Assembly (NCBI RefSeq): GCF_902143515.1
Contig: NZ_CABFVD010000001.1
Span: forward strand, 434,001-498,000
Reading direction: 5' to 3'
Origin: Hathewaya massiliensis
Lineage (GTDB): Bacteria; Bacillota; Clostridia; Clostridiales; Clostridiaceae
DNA: 64,000 nucleotides
Part shown: piece by piece, positions 56,446 to 64,000 of the stretch
Position numbering within the stretch: position 1 is the stretch's first letter
Layout of the letters: each line of letters opens with the position of its first letter
Notes under the pieces: generated by a model
What the model was told of the DNA's origin: nothing
What the model saw: the letters and a program-made list of their open reading frames with translations, nothing else
Databases searched by the model: none
Made by a program: the position numbers and the translations under genes

Positions 56446-57538
56446 ATTTATCTCCCCTCCTTTTTCTATATTTTGTAAGAAGGTACATTATTATAGGAAA
56501 TAAAAGCATTATTATCCCAGAAATAATATATATATTTTTTTCAGTTATTTCATATATTTGAGCTATATTCTCGCTACTTAAAGAAATTATATAAAATATT
56601 GGAGCCAAAATAGCTGTAGTCAATTTTACATCTTTTAAGTTTAATAATTCATTTGTAAGTTGTGATGAGAATAAATACATATTTACAAAACTTATAAAGA
56701 AAAATACAACCCAAAATACCATAACCACACCTTCCCATCTCTCAATAAAAGAACCCTGGATTTCTATAGTTCTAATACTAGCTATGGTAGGCCAAATTAA
56801 GCTTTGTACTTGCGTTTTTCCAAAGACACCTAGAGATATTACTGTTACTACTATATAAGCAATAGCAACAAAGATTTGAGACATAACAAGTGTTTTTTTT
56901 ACACTTACCCTATTCTTTGCATAAGGGACTATCATATAAGATATATTAGCTCCTAGAAAATAAAATAAAATTTTAAATGTTCCCTTCATATAAGCCTTAG
57001 GTGGATTGTTAAAAACAGGCAATACATTGGTTAAATCCGCATTAGTTAAAGTTAAAAGTAAAGTTATAGTTAAGGGTATAAATACAATGAAAAATATTAT
57101 CTCATTAAACTTAATTACTGAATCTAGTCCTCCCCTTACAAGAAATACAGAAACAATTATAAGTAGAAGTATTATAACCTCTGAAGGAGTCCTCTCTAAA
57201 AGATGCATTTTTACAACTTCTACGAATATCCTTAAAGCATATGCTGTAAAAACTATATTGTATATTGAAAAAAACAATAATACTATTTTTCCAAAAAATA
57301 CTCCAAAATTATCTTTAACCATCTCACTAAAACTTTTAAACCTATTTAGCTCTACGGTCTTATACACTAGATTTAAAAGAAAAATTATAATTAAAGAAGC
57401 TAATATTGTTACTATCCATCCTTCCGTTTCCACTAGATTGCTTACAATTCTAGGATAAGAAAATATATTTATACCTATTATGCTTACAATCATAGTGCAA
57501 AATATACCATAATTTCCTATTTTAAAATCATCTTTCAT
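56429..57538 (-). CDS. gerB: GerB-like spore germination permease
   Basis: 369 aa, about 10 helices, APC-superfamily transporter-like B subunit of the germinant receptor. GNYGIFCTMIVSIIGINIFS starts the first helix. The frame opens at a GTG (57571) that lies inside the Shine-Dalgarno, so ATG 57538 is chosen. That AUG is separated from AGGAGG by a perfect 8-bp hairpin (57544-57565). gerA stops 9 bp upstream of the GTG frame start. Confidence 0.93.
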   Translation of the reverse strand: MKDDFKIGNYGIFCTMIVSIIGINIFSYPRIVSNLVETEGWIVTILASLIIIFLLNLVYKTVELNRFKSFSEMVKDNFGVFFGKIVLLFFSIYNIVFTAYALRIFVEVVKMHLLERTPSEVIILLLIIVSVFLVRGGLDSVIKFNEIIFFIVFIPLTITLLLTLTNADLTNVLPVFNNPPKAYMKGTFKILFYFLGANISYMIVPYAKNRVSVKKTLVMSQIFVAIAYIVVTVISLGVFGKTQVQSLIWPTIASIRTIEIQGSFIERWEGVVMVFWVVFFFISFVNMYLFSSQLTNELLNLKDVKLTTAILAPIFYIISLSSENIAQIYEITEKNIYIISGIIMLLFPIIMYLLTKYRKRRGDKFEEEI

Positions 57539-57543
57539 AATTA

Positions 57544-57578
57544 AACTTACTGTGAATAGTAAGTTCTTCACCTCCTTT
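57544..57578 (-). promoter_or_regulatory. gerB: Shine-Dalgarno followed by hairpin before gerB AUG
   Basis: Minus strand: AAAGGAGGTGAAG, then AACTTACT-ATTCAC-AGTAAGTT (perfect 8-bp stem; 57544-57551 with 57558-57565), TAATT and AUG. Folding the stem shortens a roughly 32-nt gap to about 10 nt, normal for ribosome initiation. Confidence 0.65.
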
Positions 57579-57579
57579 C

Positions 57580-59040
57580 TTACTTTTGTCTTATTTTATC
57601 CCCAGTTTTCATATAAGCAGGTCTTTCTTTTAAGTATTTAATTGGAATTCTAATAAATAAATCCTTGAAGTCTTTAAAATTAGGAGAAACCATTGGTGCC
57701 AAATATGGAATTGTAAAACTCTTTAATTTTACTAAATGAATTAAAACTATAATAAGTCCTAATATTATTCCATATAATCCTAAAATTGAAGATAATATAA
57801 TTAATAAGAATCTAATATATCTAAAAGCTGCTGTTATTTCATAATTAGGAGTTATAAATGTAGTAATAGCTGTAAGTCCTAATATAATTATCATTATAGG
57901 GCTTACTATACCTGCGCTTACAGCTGCCTGACCTATTATTAAACCTCCCACAATACCTATAGTTGCTCCTATAGCTTTAGGAAGCCTAGCTACAGCTTCT
58001 ATTAAAAGAGCTAAACTTACTTCCATAATTATAGCTTCTATAAATGCTGGAAATGGCACACCCTCTCTTGATGCTGCTATAGAATAAGCTAATTTTGTTG
58101 GAATTATAGAAGTATGAAAAGATGTTATAGCCACATATAACCCTGGCATAATTATTGAAATAAATATGGATAAAAATCTAAGCATCCTAATTACAGAACT
58201 ATCTAGCCATCTTTGGTAATAATCATCTGGAGATTGAAATAGATTAGCCATAATAGTGGGAACTATAATAGCGAAAGGTGAATTATCTACTAATATGGCA
58301 ATTCTCCCTTCATATAGAGCTGCTGCTACCACATCTGGCCTTTCTGTGCTTTGTATTTGTGGAAATGGAGAGTATTTATTGTCTTCTATAAAAGAACTTA
58401 TATAAGAACTATCAAGTATAGCATCTATATTTATATCTTGAATTCTATTATTTAACTCCTTTAAAGCCTCTTTATTTACTATATCTTCTATATACATTAT
58501 TGCCACATCGGTTTTAGACCTTACTCCTATACTTTCAGATTTAATTTTAAGATTTATATCTCTAACTCTTCTTCTTATTAAGGCTGTGTTAAACCTTATA
58601 GTTTCAACAAAGCCTTCTCTAGAACCTCTAATTACAGTCTCCCCAGAAGGTTCTGAAACCCCTCTTGCAGGCCAGCCACGACTAGCAATTACATATGCTG
58701 TTTTTAACCCATCTACAAACATTAATGTGTCTCCAGAGAGTATAGCCTTTACCCCTTCTACCATGTTATCTATTTCTTTTATATCAGAAACTGATAACAA
58801 TTTATCTTTTATCTCTGCGGCATTGTTAACTTCACGATAACTCTCCATAATTTGTTCTACAACATGTTCATTAATAAGCATCTTATCCACTAGACCATCT
58901 ACATATACCAATGCTACATTTCTATCTTGGAGGTAAAAACTCCTATATACTATATCTGAATTATCACTTAGTAATTCCTTTAAATATCCTATATTTTCTT
59001 TTGACCATATATCTATGTTTTCTCTAATTTCTTCTCTCAT
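57580..59040 (-). CDS. gerA: GerA family spore germination protein
   Basis: 486 aa A subunit of the germinant receptor. Cytoplasmic N-terminal half (VALVYVDGLVDKMLINEHV, GGTVIRGSREGFVETIRFNT-like region at about 135-152, reading SGETVIRGSREGFVETIRFN) and four to five C-terminal helices with GIVSPIMIIILGLTAIT. With gerB and gerC it forms a complete receptor operon. ATG with GGAAGGATG. Confidence 0.95.
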   Translation of the reverse strand: MREEIRENIDIWSKENIGYLKELLSDNSDIVYRSFYLQDRNVALVYVDGLVDKMLINEHVVEQIMESYREVNNAAEIKDKLLSVSDIKEIDNMVEGVKAILSGDTLMFVDGLKTAYVIASRGWPARGVSEPSGETVIRGSREGFVETIRFNTALIRRRVRDINLKIKSESIGVRSKTDVAIMYIEDIVNKEALKELNNRIQDINIDAILDSSYISSFIEDNKYSPFPQIQSTERPDVVAAALYEGRIAILVDNSPFAIIVPTIMANLFQSPDDYYQRWLDSSVIRMLRFLSIFISIIMPGLYVAITSFHTSIIPTKLAYSIAASREGVPFPAFIEAIIMEVSLALLIEAVARLPKAIGATIGIVGGLIIGQAAVSAGIVSPIMIIILGLTAITTFITPNYEITAAFRYIRFLLIILSSILGLYGIILGLIIVLIHLVKLKSFTIPYLAPMVSPNFKDFKDLFIRIPIKYLKERPAYMKTGDKIRQK

Positions 59041-59136
59041 TTCTTCACATCCTTCCTTTTGTTAAATCACTAATAATAAAAATTAATCTGATGAAGCCCT
59101 GCTCTAATAAATTCAAAAAACAATTCAGTCCCTAAT

Positions 59137-59328
59137 TTATATAAAACTTCTTATAATGAAAAGTATAAAGGAGGCTATAATTAATAAATATCCTAATTTT
59201 TTAGCCCTTTTCTCTCTAGTAGAGTCTTTTGATTTCTTAAATTGCTTCCCATCTACCTGTATTAAAATACAACTATTTACTAAGTTTAAAATTAAAAAAT
59301 GAATATCAAATAATTCAAAATATCTCAT
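59137..59328 (-). CDS. Small membrane protein upstream of the ger operon
   Basis: 63 aa, C-terminal helix GYLLIIASFILFIIRSFI after a basic segment (KQFKKSKDSTREKRAKK), N-terminal hydrophobic stretch FLILNLVNSCILI. Not recognised; germination operons often include a small membrane D-like subunit, but this is only suggested by position. Shine-Dalgarno AAGGGGGT. Confidence 0.6.
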   Translation of the reverse strand: MRYFELFDIHFLILNLVNSCILIQVDGKQFKKSKDSTREKRAKKLGYLLIIASFILFIIRSFI

Positions 59329-59403
59329 GAATACCCCCTTAAATTAATACCTCTCATCCTCCTAAGTAAACAAAGAAGGTTTCCAGGAATTTTCTATAAA
59401 AAT

Positions 59404-59449
59404 AAAAACTATTTAAGCATATATAATTTTGTATGCTTAAATAGTTTTT
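59404..59449 (-). terminator. ispE terminator
   Basis: 18-bp stem AAAAACTATTTAAGCATA/TATGCTTAAATAGTTTTT (59404-59421, 59432-59449), 28 nt after the ispE stop. Confidence 0.85.
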
Positions 59450-59477
59450 ACTAATTTATAATATTTTATGCAAAGTA

Positions 59478-60323
59478 CTATAATGTTCTCGTTATGAAAA
59501 CATCATTATACATATTTTTAAAATAGTCATAGGCTCTTTGTGCCTTTAACATATCTTCATAAATCCCAAAAACTGTAGGCCCACTACCACTCATTAAACT
59601 TCCCAATGCACCAAGTTGTAGCATCTCTCTTTTAATATTTGCAATAGTTGGATAAGTACTTACTGTAACATTTTCTAATACATTTTTTATATTTCCTCCA
59701 AGACTTCTCATATCTCTCTTTTCCATAAACCCTATTAAAGATTCCGTATCAGGATGTTTATATATTTTACTAACATCTAAATTTTTATACACTTCCTTAG
59801 TAGATACCCCAAAATTAGGTTTCACAAGAACTAATATAGCTCCCCTAAAAGGTTTTAATGAAATCATTTTCTCTCCTATACCTTCACATAATACTGTTCC
59901 ACCCTTTATACAATAAGGTACATCTGATCCAATTTTAAGTCCTAATTCCATAAGTTCTTCTAACTTTAAGTCTTTTTTATATTTTTCTCTCATTATCCTT
60001 AGAACACCAGCAGCATCAGTACTTCCCCCTGCTAGTCCTGCAGATACAGGAATATTTTTTTGTATTTTTATATCTATACCCACATTTATATTATAAGTTT
60101 TCATAAATAATTCAGCAGCTTTGTATGCTAAATTTCTATTATCTAAGGGTACATATGGTTTATCACAAAATATTTTAATCTCTTTTTTTTCATTTTCTTT
60201 TATTTCTATAAGATCATATAAATCTATCTGTTGCATTATCATCTTTAAAAGATGATAACCATCATCCCTTTTTCCTATTACATCTAGGGATAAATTGACT
60301 TTTGCATAAGCCTTCCACATCAT
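59478..60323 (-). CDS. ispE: 4-diphosphocytidyl-2-C-methyl-D-erythritol kinase
   Basis: 281 aa GHMP kinase of the MEP isoprenoid pathway. Substrate motif AYAKVNLSLDVIGKRDDGYH, ATP loop IPVSAGLAGGSTDAAGVLR and C-terminal LMSGSGPTVFGIY. It lies next to sipL, as in other Clostridia and Clostridioides. Two Met codons open the frame; the first is kept. Confidence 0.97.
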   Translation of the reverse strand: MMWKAYAKVNLSLDVIGKRDDGYHLLKMIMQQIDLYDLIEIKENEKKEIKIFCDKPYVPLDNRNLAYKAAELFMKTYNINVGIDIKIQKNIPVSAGLAGGSTDAAGVLRIMREKYKKDLKLEELMELGLKIGSDVPYCIKGGTVLCEGIGEKMISLKPFRGAILVLVKPNFGVSTKEVYKNLDVSKIYKHPDTESLIGFMEKRDMRSLGGNIKNVLENVTVSTYPTIANIKREMLQLGALGSLMSGSGPTVFGIYEDMLKAQRAYDYFKNMYNDVFITRTL

Positions 60324-60420
60324 TGTTAAAAATATCCTCCCTAAGTTTTAATGGTACCTTATTTCTCTACATATTATATCATTAAAATTTCCTTAGTCCA
60401 TAAAACTTTTTAAAAAAATA

Positions 60421-60444
60421 TAGCCCCAAAATAATTTGAGGCTA
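60421..60444 (-). terminator. sipL terminator
   Basis: 10-bp stem with one mismatch, TAGCCCCAAA/TTTGAGGCTA (60421-60430, 60435-60444), followed on the minus strand by UAUUUUUUU. Confidence 0.75.
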
Positions 60445-60457
60445 TAATCATTAAATA

Positions 60458-62017
60458 TTATATAAGGGCTCTTCCTGGTATAATAAGCTTTGAGCCTATT
60501 TTAATATTTTCCGGATCTTCAATTTCGTTAACTTTTACAATGGTCTCTACAGTAGTATTATACCTTTTTGCTATCTTCCATAAAGTATCTCCAGATTGAA
60601 CTGAATATATTATAATACTAGCTTTTTTCTTTGGAAGTTCTCCCTCACCTTTTTCAACATGAATTAAAAATTCTTTATTATCCGTATAATTAACACGTAC
60701 ATATATTTTACTAACTGCTTTTATAGATATATTTCCGCCTTGTATTTCTGCATCCACATCTTCTAAAGCAATTCTGCAAAGAGATTGCATATCTATTTTG
60801 GCACCTTCAACATCAACTGCTGTACTAAAAGGGATTTGATCTTCAATTGAACAGATTTGATTTTCCTCTTCCCCAGTTTTATATAACACATTAGTTTTCA
60901 TTATTCCTTCAACAACAATTCTATCTTCTACTAGCTTTTTATCTGTTATATTTAAGTCAGCATGGCATAATATTATTTCTCTTGGTCTCGGCATAGAACT
61001 ATCTAATTCTATATCACCACGTATTTCTCTTTCCACACTTATTTGATGATGAATAATGTTCATGTTATATTTTTTCTTTTCCATATTTAAAATCATAGAT
61101 GGAGAATATGCATCTTCTATGGTATGAATTTCTTCTTTACACATAACTCTAGTATTGGCCTTAGCCATAATTACCATATCTACAATTCTGTTTTCCCCTA
61201 AATCATCTTCTTTAATAGAATAATCTAGGTCTAAAACTTCATAAGCTGTAAAGTTATCCATACCTTCTTTTGCTCTTTCTAAAGGAACTTCTTTTTCTAT
61301 AAATACATCTTCGCAAATAGTGTATATATCCCTATGATTTTCAGGTGCTTTATACAGTAATTTTACCTTTGCCCACATTTCTAACTTTAACATGCCCTCA
61401 AGGATTTTTACGTCCTTCTTATGCAAATTCACATCCCATTTCATTATTTTGCCTATTTGGGGTTTTTCCATTGGAATTTTAACGCTACACTCCCCCATTA
61501 AATCTGTTGATGCATTTTCTACAATTTTATCAACAAATACAGGGTTTCTAAAAAACTGTATATCTTCTGATTCTCTAATATCTTTTACAATTTCGTAGCT
61601 ATATTTGTTGTAAACTTCTGTTTTTAATTTTACTATGCCTTCTATGCAAACTTTTCTTTCATTAACAACGTTGCATTCTATATGTTCTACAAAACATTCA
61701 GCTTCACAATTCATATCAGAAGTAGCACCATTACAATCTATATTATTCACAAAAGATGTAGAGTACTTGACTCCATGAACTTCTGAGCCCTCTTCACCCC
61801 TATTTACATACATAAGATTATAGTCCATTACCCCTTCTATAAAAACCTTTTCTTGAAGAACCTGAACATTTGTAATCCTTGGTTTAGCATCCAACATAAG
61901 AATTTCCCCTACGTCTGGATGAGTATCCGGAATGACATATTCATCTCTTAATACAGTGTCAGCATAGTCTTCCCCTAATAACTGTTCATACTCTATACTT
62001 TCTTTAACAAGTTCCAT
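60458..62017 (-). CDS. sipL: SipL-like spore coat morphogenetic protein (SPOCS + LysM)
   Basis: 519 aa. Repeated SPOCS/DUF3794 domains (about 30-150, 190-320 and 330-440) and a C-terminal LysM domain (YSVQSGDTLWKIAKRYNTTV, about 470-515). Matches C. difficile SipL, which binds SpoIVA to build the coat, in length, order of domains and location beside ispE. A TTG at 62023 is in frame; ATG 62017 has AGGAGG 10 nt upstream and is preferred. Confidence 0.93.
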   Translation of the reverse strand: MELVKESIEYEQLLGEDYADTVLRDEYVIPDTHPDVGEILMLDAKPRITNVQVLQEKVFIEGVMDYNLMYVNRGEEGSEVHGVKYSTSFVNNIDCNGATSDMNCEAECFVEHIECNVVNERKVCIEGIVKLKTEVYNKYSYEIVKDIRESEDIQFFRNPVFVDKIVENASTDLMGECSVKIPMEKPQIGKIMKWDVNLHKKDVKILEGMLKLEMWAKVKLLYKAPENHRDIYTICEDVFIEKEVPLERAKEGMDNFTAYEVLDLDYSIKEDDLGENRIVDMVIMAKANTRVMCKEEIHTIEDAYSPSMILNMEKKKYNMNIIHHQISVEREIRGDIELDSSMPRPREIILCHADLNITDKKLVEDRIVVEGIMKTNVLYKTGEEENQICSIEDQIPFSTAVDVEGAKIDMQSLCRIALEDVDAEIQGGNISIKAVSKIYVRVNYTDNKEFLIHVEKGEGELPKKKASIIIYSVQSGDTLWKIAKRYNTTVETIVKVNEIEDPENIKIGSKLIIPGRALI

Positions 62018-62223
62018 ACTCAACTTACCTCCTCCTTAAAATACCTACTAATTAATGTATATAATGTATTTTAAGAATTTATGAGGATATTTTAAAAATT
62101 TTTATGGTATTATGTTAATATGTCTATTTTTATTATAAACAGTTATAATTTTATTGATTGAATTCTTTAGGCGAGATATAAAATGTGTAGTTAGAATATG
62201 TAAGCAAATTTACTTTAAACTAC

Positions 62224-62460
62224 TTATGCAATATATTGAATTTGAACAGTTTTTGTAAGAATGTCTGAGTAGCTATACGCAACTCTTCTATCAAAGTCTC
62301 CTTCGACTTTTACTGTGAAAATACTAGAATAAGCCTTCTCTATTACTCCATCTTTAATATAAATCTTTTTTCTTCCTGCAGAATCTTTTAGGTTAACTTT
62401 ATCTCCTACATGTCTTTCAATTTCTGCCCTAATAACACCTAATTGGCTTTTAGCTTCCAT
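62224..62460 (-). CDS. veg: Veg family protein
   Basis: 78 aa. Whole sequence fits the Veg family (VIRAEIERHVGDKVNLKDSA, GRKKIYIKDGVIEKAYSSIF). In Bacillus Veg promotes biofilm formation and influences germination outgrowth. Located between yabG and sipL. Shine-Dalgarno AAAGGGTGTG. Confidence 0.94.
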   Translation of the reverse strand: MEAKSQLGVIRAEIERHVGDKVNLKDSAGRKKIYIKDGVIEKAYSSIFTVKVEGDFDRRVAYSYSDILTKTVQIQYIA

Positions 62461-62644
62461 TAAAACACACCCTTTCTTAAGGTATTTATATTAATTTAAA
62501 TTAATAACGTGCAAACATCACCTCAGTATTAGTATTGGTATAAATTAAATAGTTTATACCTTTTTTTAATATATTCTATAAGTTTCATGAAATAGGGCAA
62601 ATTTAGAACAATTTTACCCTATCCCATGTATAGTATATCATACT

Positions 62645-63595
62645 TTACTTAATAAATGAAGACTTAGGGAAGCCTTCCCTGTATTTACCTCTAGTTTGAA
62701 GCCCTCCAATGCCTTTTAAGCCAGTTATAGTATTTTCTATTACATCCTGTATTGGAACTATTTTATCAATATTTGTATATGCTATTTTCTCGCAAACTAA
62801 TACTGGATCAAGACAGTGAATCAAAACCCTATTAGGAGAACTTGCAAAATTAGCTCCTGAATCTAAAATAGCTTCATAACAAGACTGACATGCTCCAGCA
62901 AATATAACAAGATCATCATAACTATTTTCATAATTTCTAAGGGTCTTTACTGCCTCGACAAAATATTTTGTATTTCTATAATTTTCAATATTCATATAAT
63001 CTTTGGCATGCCTTATCATACCATCATGTCCTGTTATGACTACAATATCTGGTTTATACTTATTTACAAGCTCTAATATGTGTTTTGATTGTTCTCTCTC
63101 AGGAATGGCATGTCCAAAAGCTTCAAGGGAAAGCTGTTTATATGTTTTTAAGCACACCTCTAAATAATCAGCATCTCCGTCAATGTGAAGTATTCTTCCT
63201 GGCCTACCAAAGGTGAGTTTATTATCTTTTGTTTTGCTCTCTTCTTTCCTATATCCCCTTTTTTTTCTTTCTCCTTTTTGTTTTTTCTTTTTTCCCCTAT
63301 ATTCCTCCTTTTCTTTCTGTGCAGACACCAGAATTGTCTTATGCTCTTCCTCTCTTTGAGATATTACTCTTCTTATGGACTCATTTATTTTTTTATTAAA
63401 TATAATATCTGCTTTACTAAGGTTTTTTTCTGTAACCTTTTCTAAATCTTCTTCTAGGGCATCTGCCTCTATTCTTAGATTTACCCCTTTTAACATATAT
63501 ATCTTATGATTGTCATCTCCCTCTTTAATCTCTATAATCTTAAATGTTATATCCTTATCATAAGATTTTCTTACAACTAAATCTCCAACTTCCAT
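62645..63595 (-). CDS. yabG: Sporulation-specific protease YabG
   Basis: 316 aa cysteine-type protease that trims spore coat or cortex-associated proteins. C-terminal domain conserved (GRPGRILHIDGDADYLEVCL, IVVITGHDGMIRHAKDYMN, VIFAGACQSCYEAILDSGAN). An unusual Lys/Arg/Glu-rich insert lies at about 93-126 (KKKKQKGERKKRGYRKEE), which makes the protein longer than many homologues. ATG with GGAGGGCA. Confidence 0.94.
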   Translation of the reverse strand: MEVGDLVVRKSYDKDITFKIIEIKEGDDNHKIYMLKGVNLRIEADALEEDLEKVTEKNLSKADIIFNKKINESIRRVISQREEEHKTILVSAQKEKEEYRGKKKKQKGERKKRGYRKEESKTKDNKLTFGRPGRILHIDGDADYLEVCLKTYKQLSLEAFGHAIPEREQSKHILELVNKYKPDIVVITGHDGMIRHAKDYMNIENYRNTKYFVEAVKTLRNYENSYDDLVIFAGACQSCYEAILDSGANFASSPNRVLIHCLDPVLVCEKIAYTNIDKIVPIQDVIENTITGLKGIGGLQTRGKYREGFPKSSFIK

Positions 63596-63674
63596 ACTAT
63601 GCCCTCCACAAAAGCTTCTCTTACCTTAGTATATGATTAATCTGCTAATAGGTACCTAATTTTAAAAATAGTCT

Positions 63675-63735
63675 GTGTTAGAACATATGGATATGAAAGT
63701 TACTTCATCAATACTTCACTACGTTAATAATTCTT
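63675..63735 (-). repeat. Truncated inverted copy of the long-hairpin repeat
   Basis: The minus strand reads TTAACGTAGTGAAGTATTGATGAAGTAACTTTCATATCCATATGTTCTAACAC (in parts), aligning with the right arm of copies A and B. The left arm is missing. Confidence 0.55.
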
Positions 63736-63760
63736 TAATAAAAAAGAATTTCCCTAAAAA

Positions 63761-63799
63761 TAAAGAAGTAGCACTAAAAGCACTTGTGCTACTTCTTTA
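63761..63799. terminator. Terminator-like hairpin upstream of yabG
   Basis: 14-bp stem TAAAGAAGTAGCAC/GTGCTACTTCTTTA (63761-63774, 63786-63799), A-rich on one side. It probably ends the upstream minus-strand transcript. Confidence 0.7.
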
Positions 63800-63926
63800 C
63801 TTACTTCCTAATTATTTGCCTTAGTACCTCTTCTTTTTATTTTTGGAGTTAAGAGCAACTTTATCTCTGCATAAGTATTTCTAACCTTGTATGTGGTAAA
63901 AACTCCCCACAAAGTTAGAAATCTGT

Positions 63927-64000
63927 CTATTGATCATATTTTTCTTTGAATTCCTTTAAAAATTCCATGTATACTTCTTGCTCATTCACTAATGATTCCA
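63927..64000 (-). CDS. 3' end of an unidentified minus-strand gene (partial)
   Basis: The frame from the window edge to TAG at 63927-63929 encodes ESLVNEQEVYMEFLKEFKEK and then YDQ. The other two frames contain stops, so this is the plausible coding end. Too short to identify; the gene continues beyond the window. Confidence 0.5.
   Translation of the reverse strand, partial: ESLVNEQEVYMEFLKEFKEKYDQ

Larger units (their letters stand above)
63596..63926 (-). other. yabG upstream region with two hairpins and a repeat remnant
   Basis: 331 bp. It contains an inverted truncated copy of the long-hairpin repeat (63675-63735), a 14-bp terminator-like stem (63761-63799) and a second hairpin (63877-63922) whose loop GGAGTT can pair with AACTCC 45-50 nt downstream on the minus strand (63845-63850). 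Confidence 0.55.

Noticed and set aside
62592-62621. yabG terminator
   Set aside because: ATAGGG...CCCTAT forms a weak imperfect stem without a U tract on the minus strand, so it is not listed.
63808-63926. Second small open frame on the minus strand (reads as FLTLWGVFTTYKVRNTY)
   Set aside because: Its sequence is explained by the hairpin at 63877-63922, no start codon with a ribosome site exists, and joining it to the upstream gene would need a frameshift for which there is no evidence.

Overview
This window comes from an endospore-forming, low-GC Firmicute, almost certainly Clostridium sensu stricto. The evidence is the strong AT bias, a sporulation and germination gene set (spoIIR, spoIIQ, spoIID, spoIIID, sipL, yabG, ypeB, gerA/B/C, yyaC), and gene orders typical of the group: prmC-prfA-(membrane protein)-ZIP-tsaC-ywlE-rpiB-upp-comEB-tagO-atpIBEFHAGDC and ywmB-murA-spoIID-spoIIQ-spoIIID-mreB. 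Species cannot be fixed from this sequence alone. Most genes are on the minus strand. The exceptions are tsaE-tsaB-rimI, the IS transposase, yyaC and rpmE.

Layout. 1-4.4 kb: a MacAB-like ABC export operon, a small membrane protein and a CBS-ACT protein. 4.7-6.4 kb: tsaE-tsaB-rimI (+). 6.7-12.1 kb: ribU behind an FMN riboswitch, tex, prfB with its programmed +1 frameshift, and an exported protein of unknown function. 12.2-13.7 kb: an IS4-type insertion sequence with terminal repeats, an apparent 9-bp target duplication and a transposase broken by an in-frame TGA. 14-22.4 kb: secA, hpf, comF, recD2 and metK behind a SAM-I riboswitch. 22.5-23.1 kb: a five-gene Tyr-Thr-Tyr-Thr-Tyr tRNA array with a near-consensus promoter. 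23.2-29.9 kb: yyaC, then mreB, spoIIID, spoIIQ, spoIID, murA and ywmB. 30.1-36.8 kb: the complete F1Fo ATP synthase operon. 37.4-46.1 kb: cell-wall, nucleotide, t6A, release-factor and thymidine kinase genes. 46.2-52.7 kb: rpmE, rho, three poorly characterised genes, a PP-loop enzyme and ddl. 52.9-59.3 kb: ypeB, spoIIR and a gerA-gerB-gerC receptor operon. 59.5-63.6 kb: ispE, sipL, veg and yabG. The last 74 bases carry the 3' end of one more minus-strand gene.

How the genes work together. Three themes dominate: translation quality (t6A synthesis, both release factors, RimI, PrmC, HPF, L31), cell envelope (MurA, Ddl, TagO, MreB, SecA) and the sporulation-germination cycle. In that cycle SpoIIR signals across the septum. 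SpoIID and SpoIIQ act in engulfment, SpoIIID in mother-cell transcription, and SipL and YabG in coat assembly and processing. YyaC, YpeB and the Ger proteins act in germination.

The protein-coding content is largely conserved core genome, and I found no new multi-gene system. The unusual signals are non-coding. A roughly 216-bp long-hairpin repeat occurs twice in direct orientation around a DUF1934 gene, with a compensatory base change between copies, plus truncated copies elsewhere. Two genes (gerB and tex) have a hairpin between a strong Shine-Dalgarno and their only plausible AUG. There is a three-way-junction terminator, an IS leader hairpin that would hide the transposase ribosome-binding site, and a possible pseudoknotted RNA upstream of yabG.
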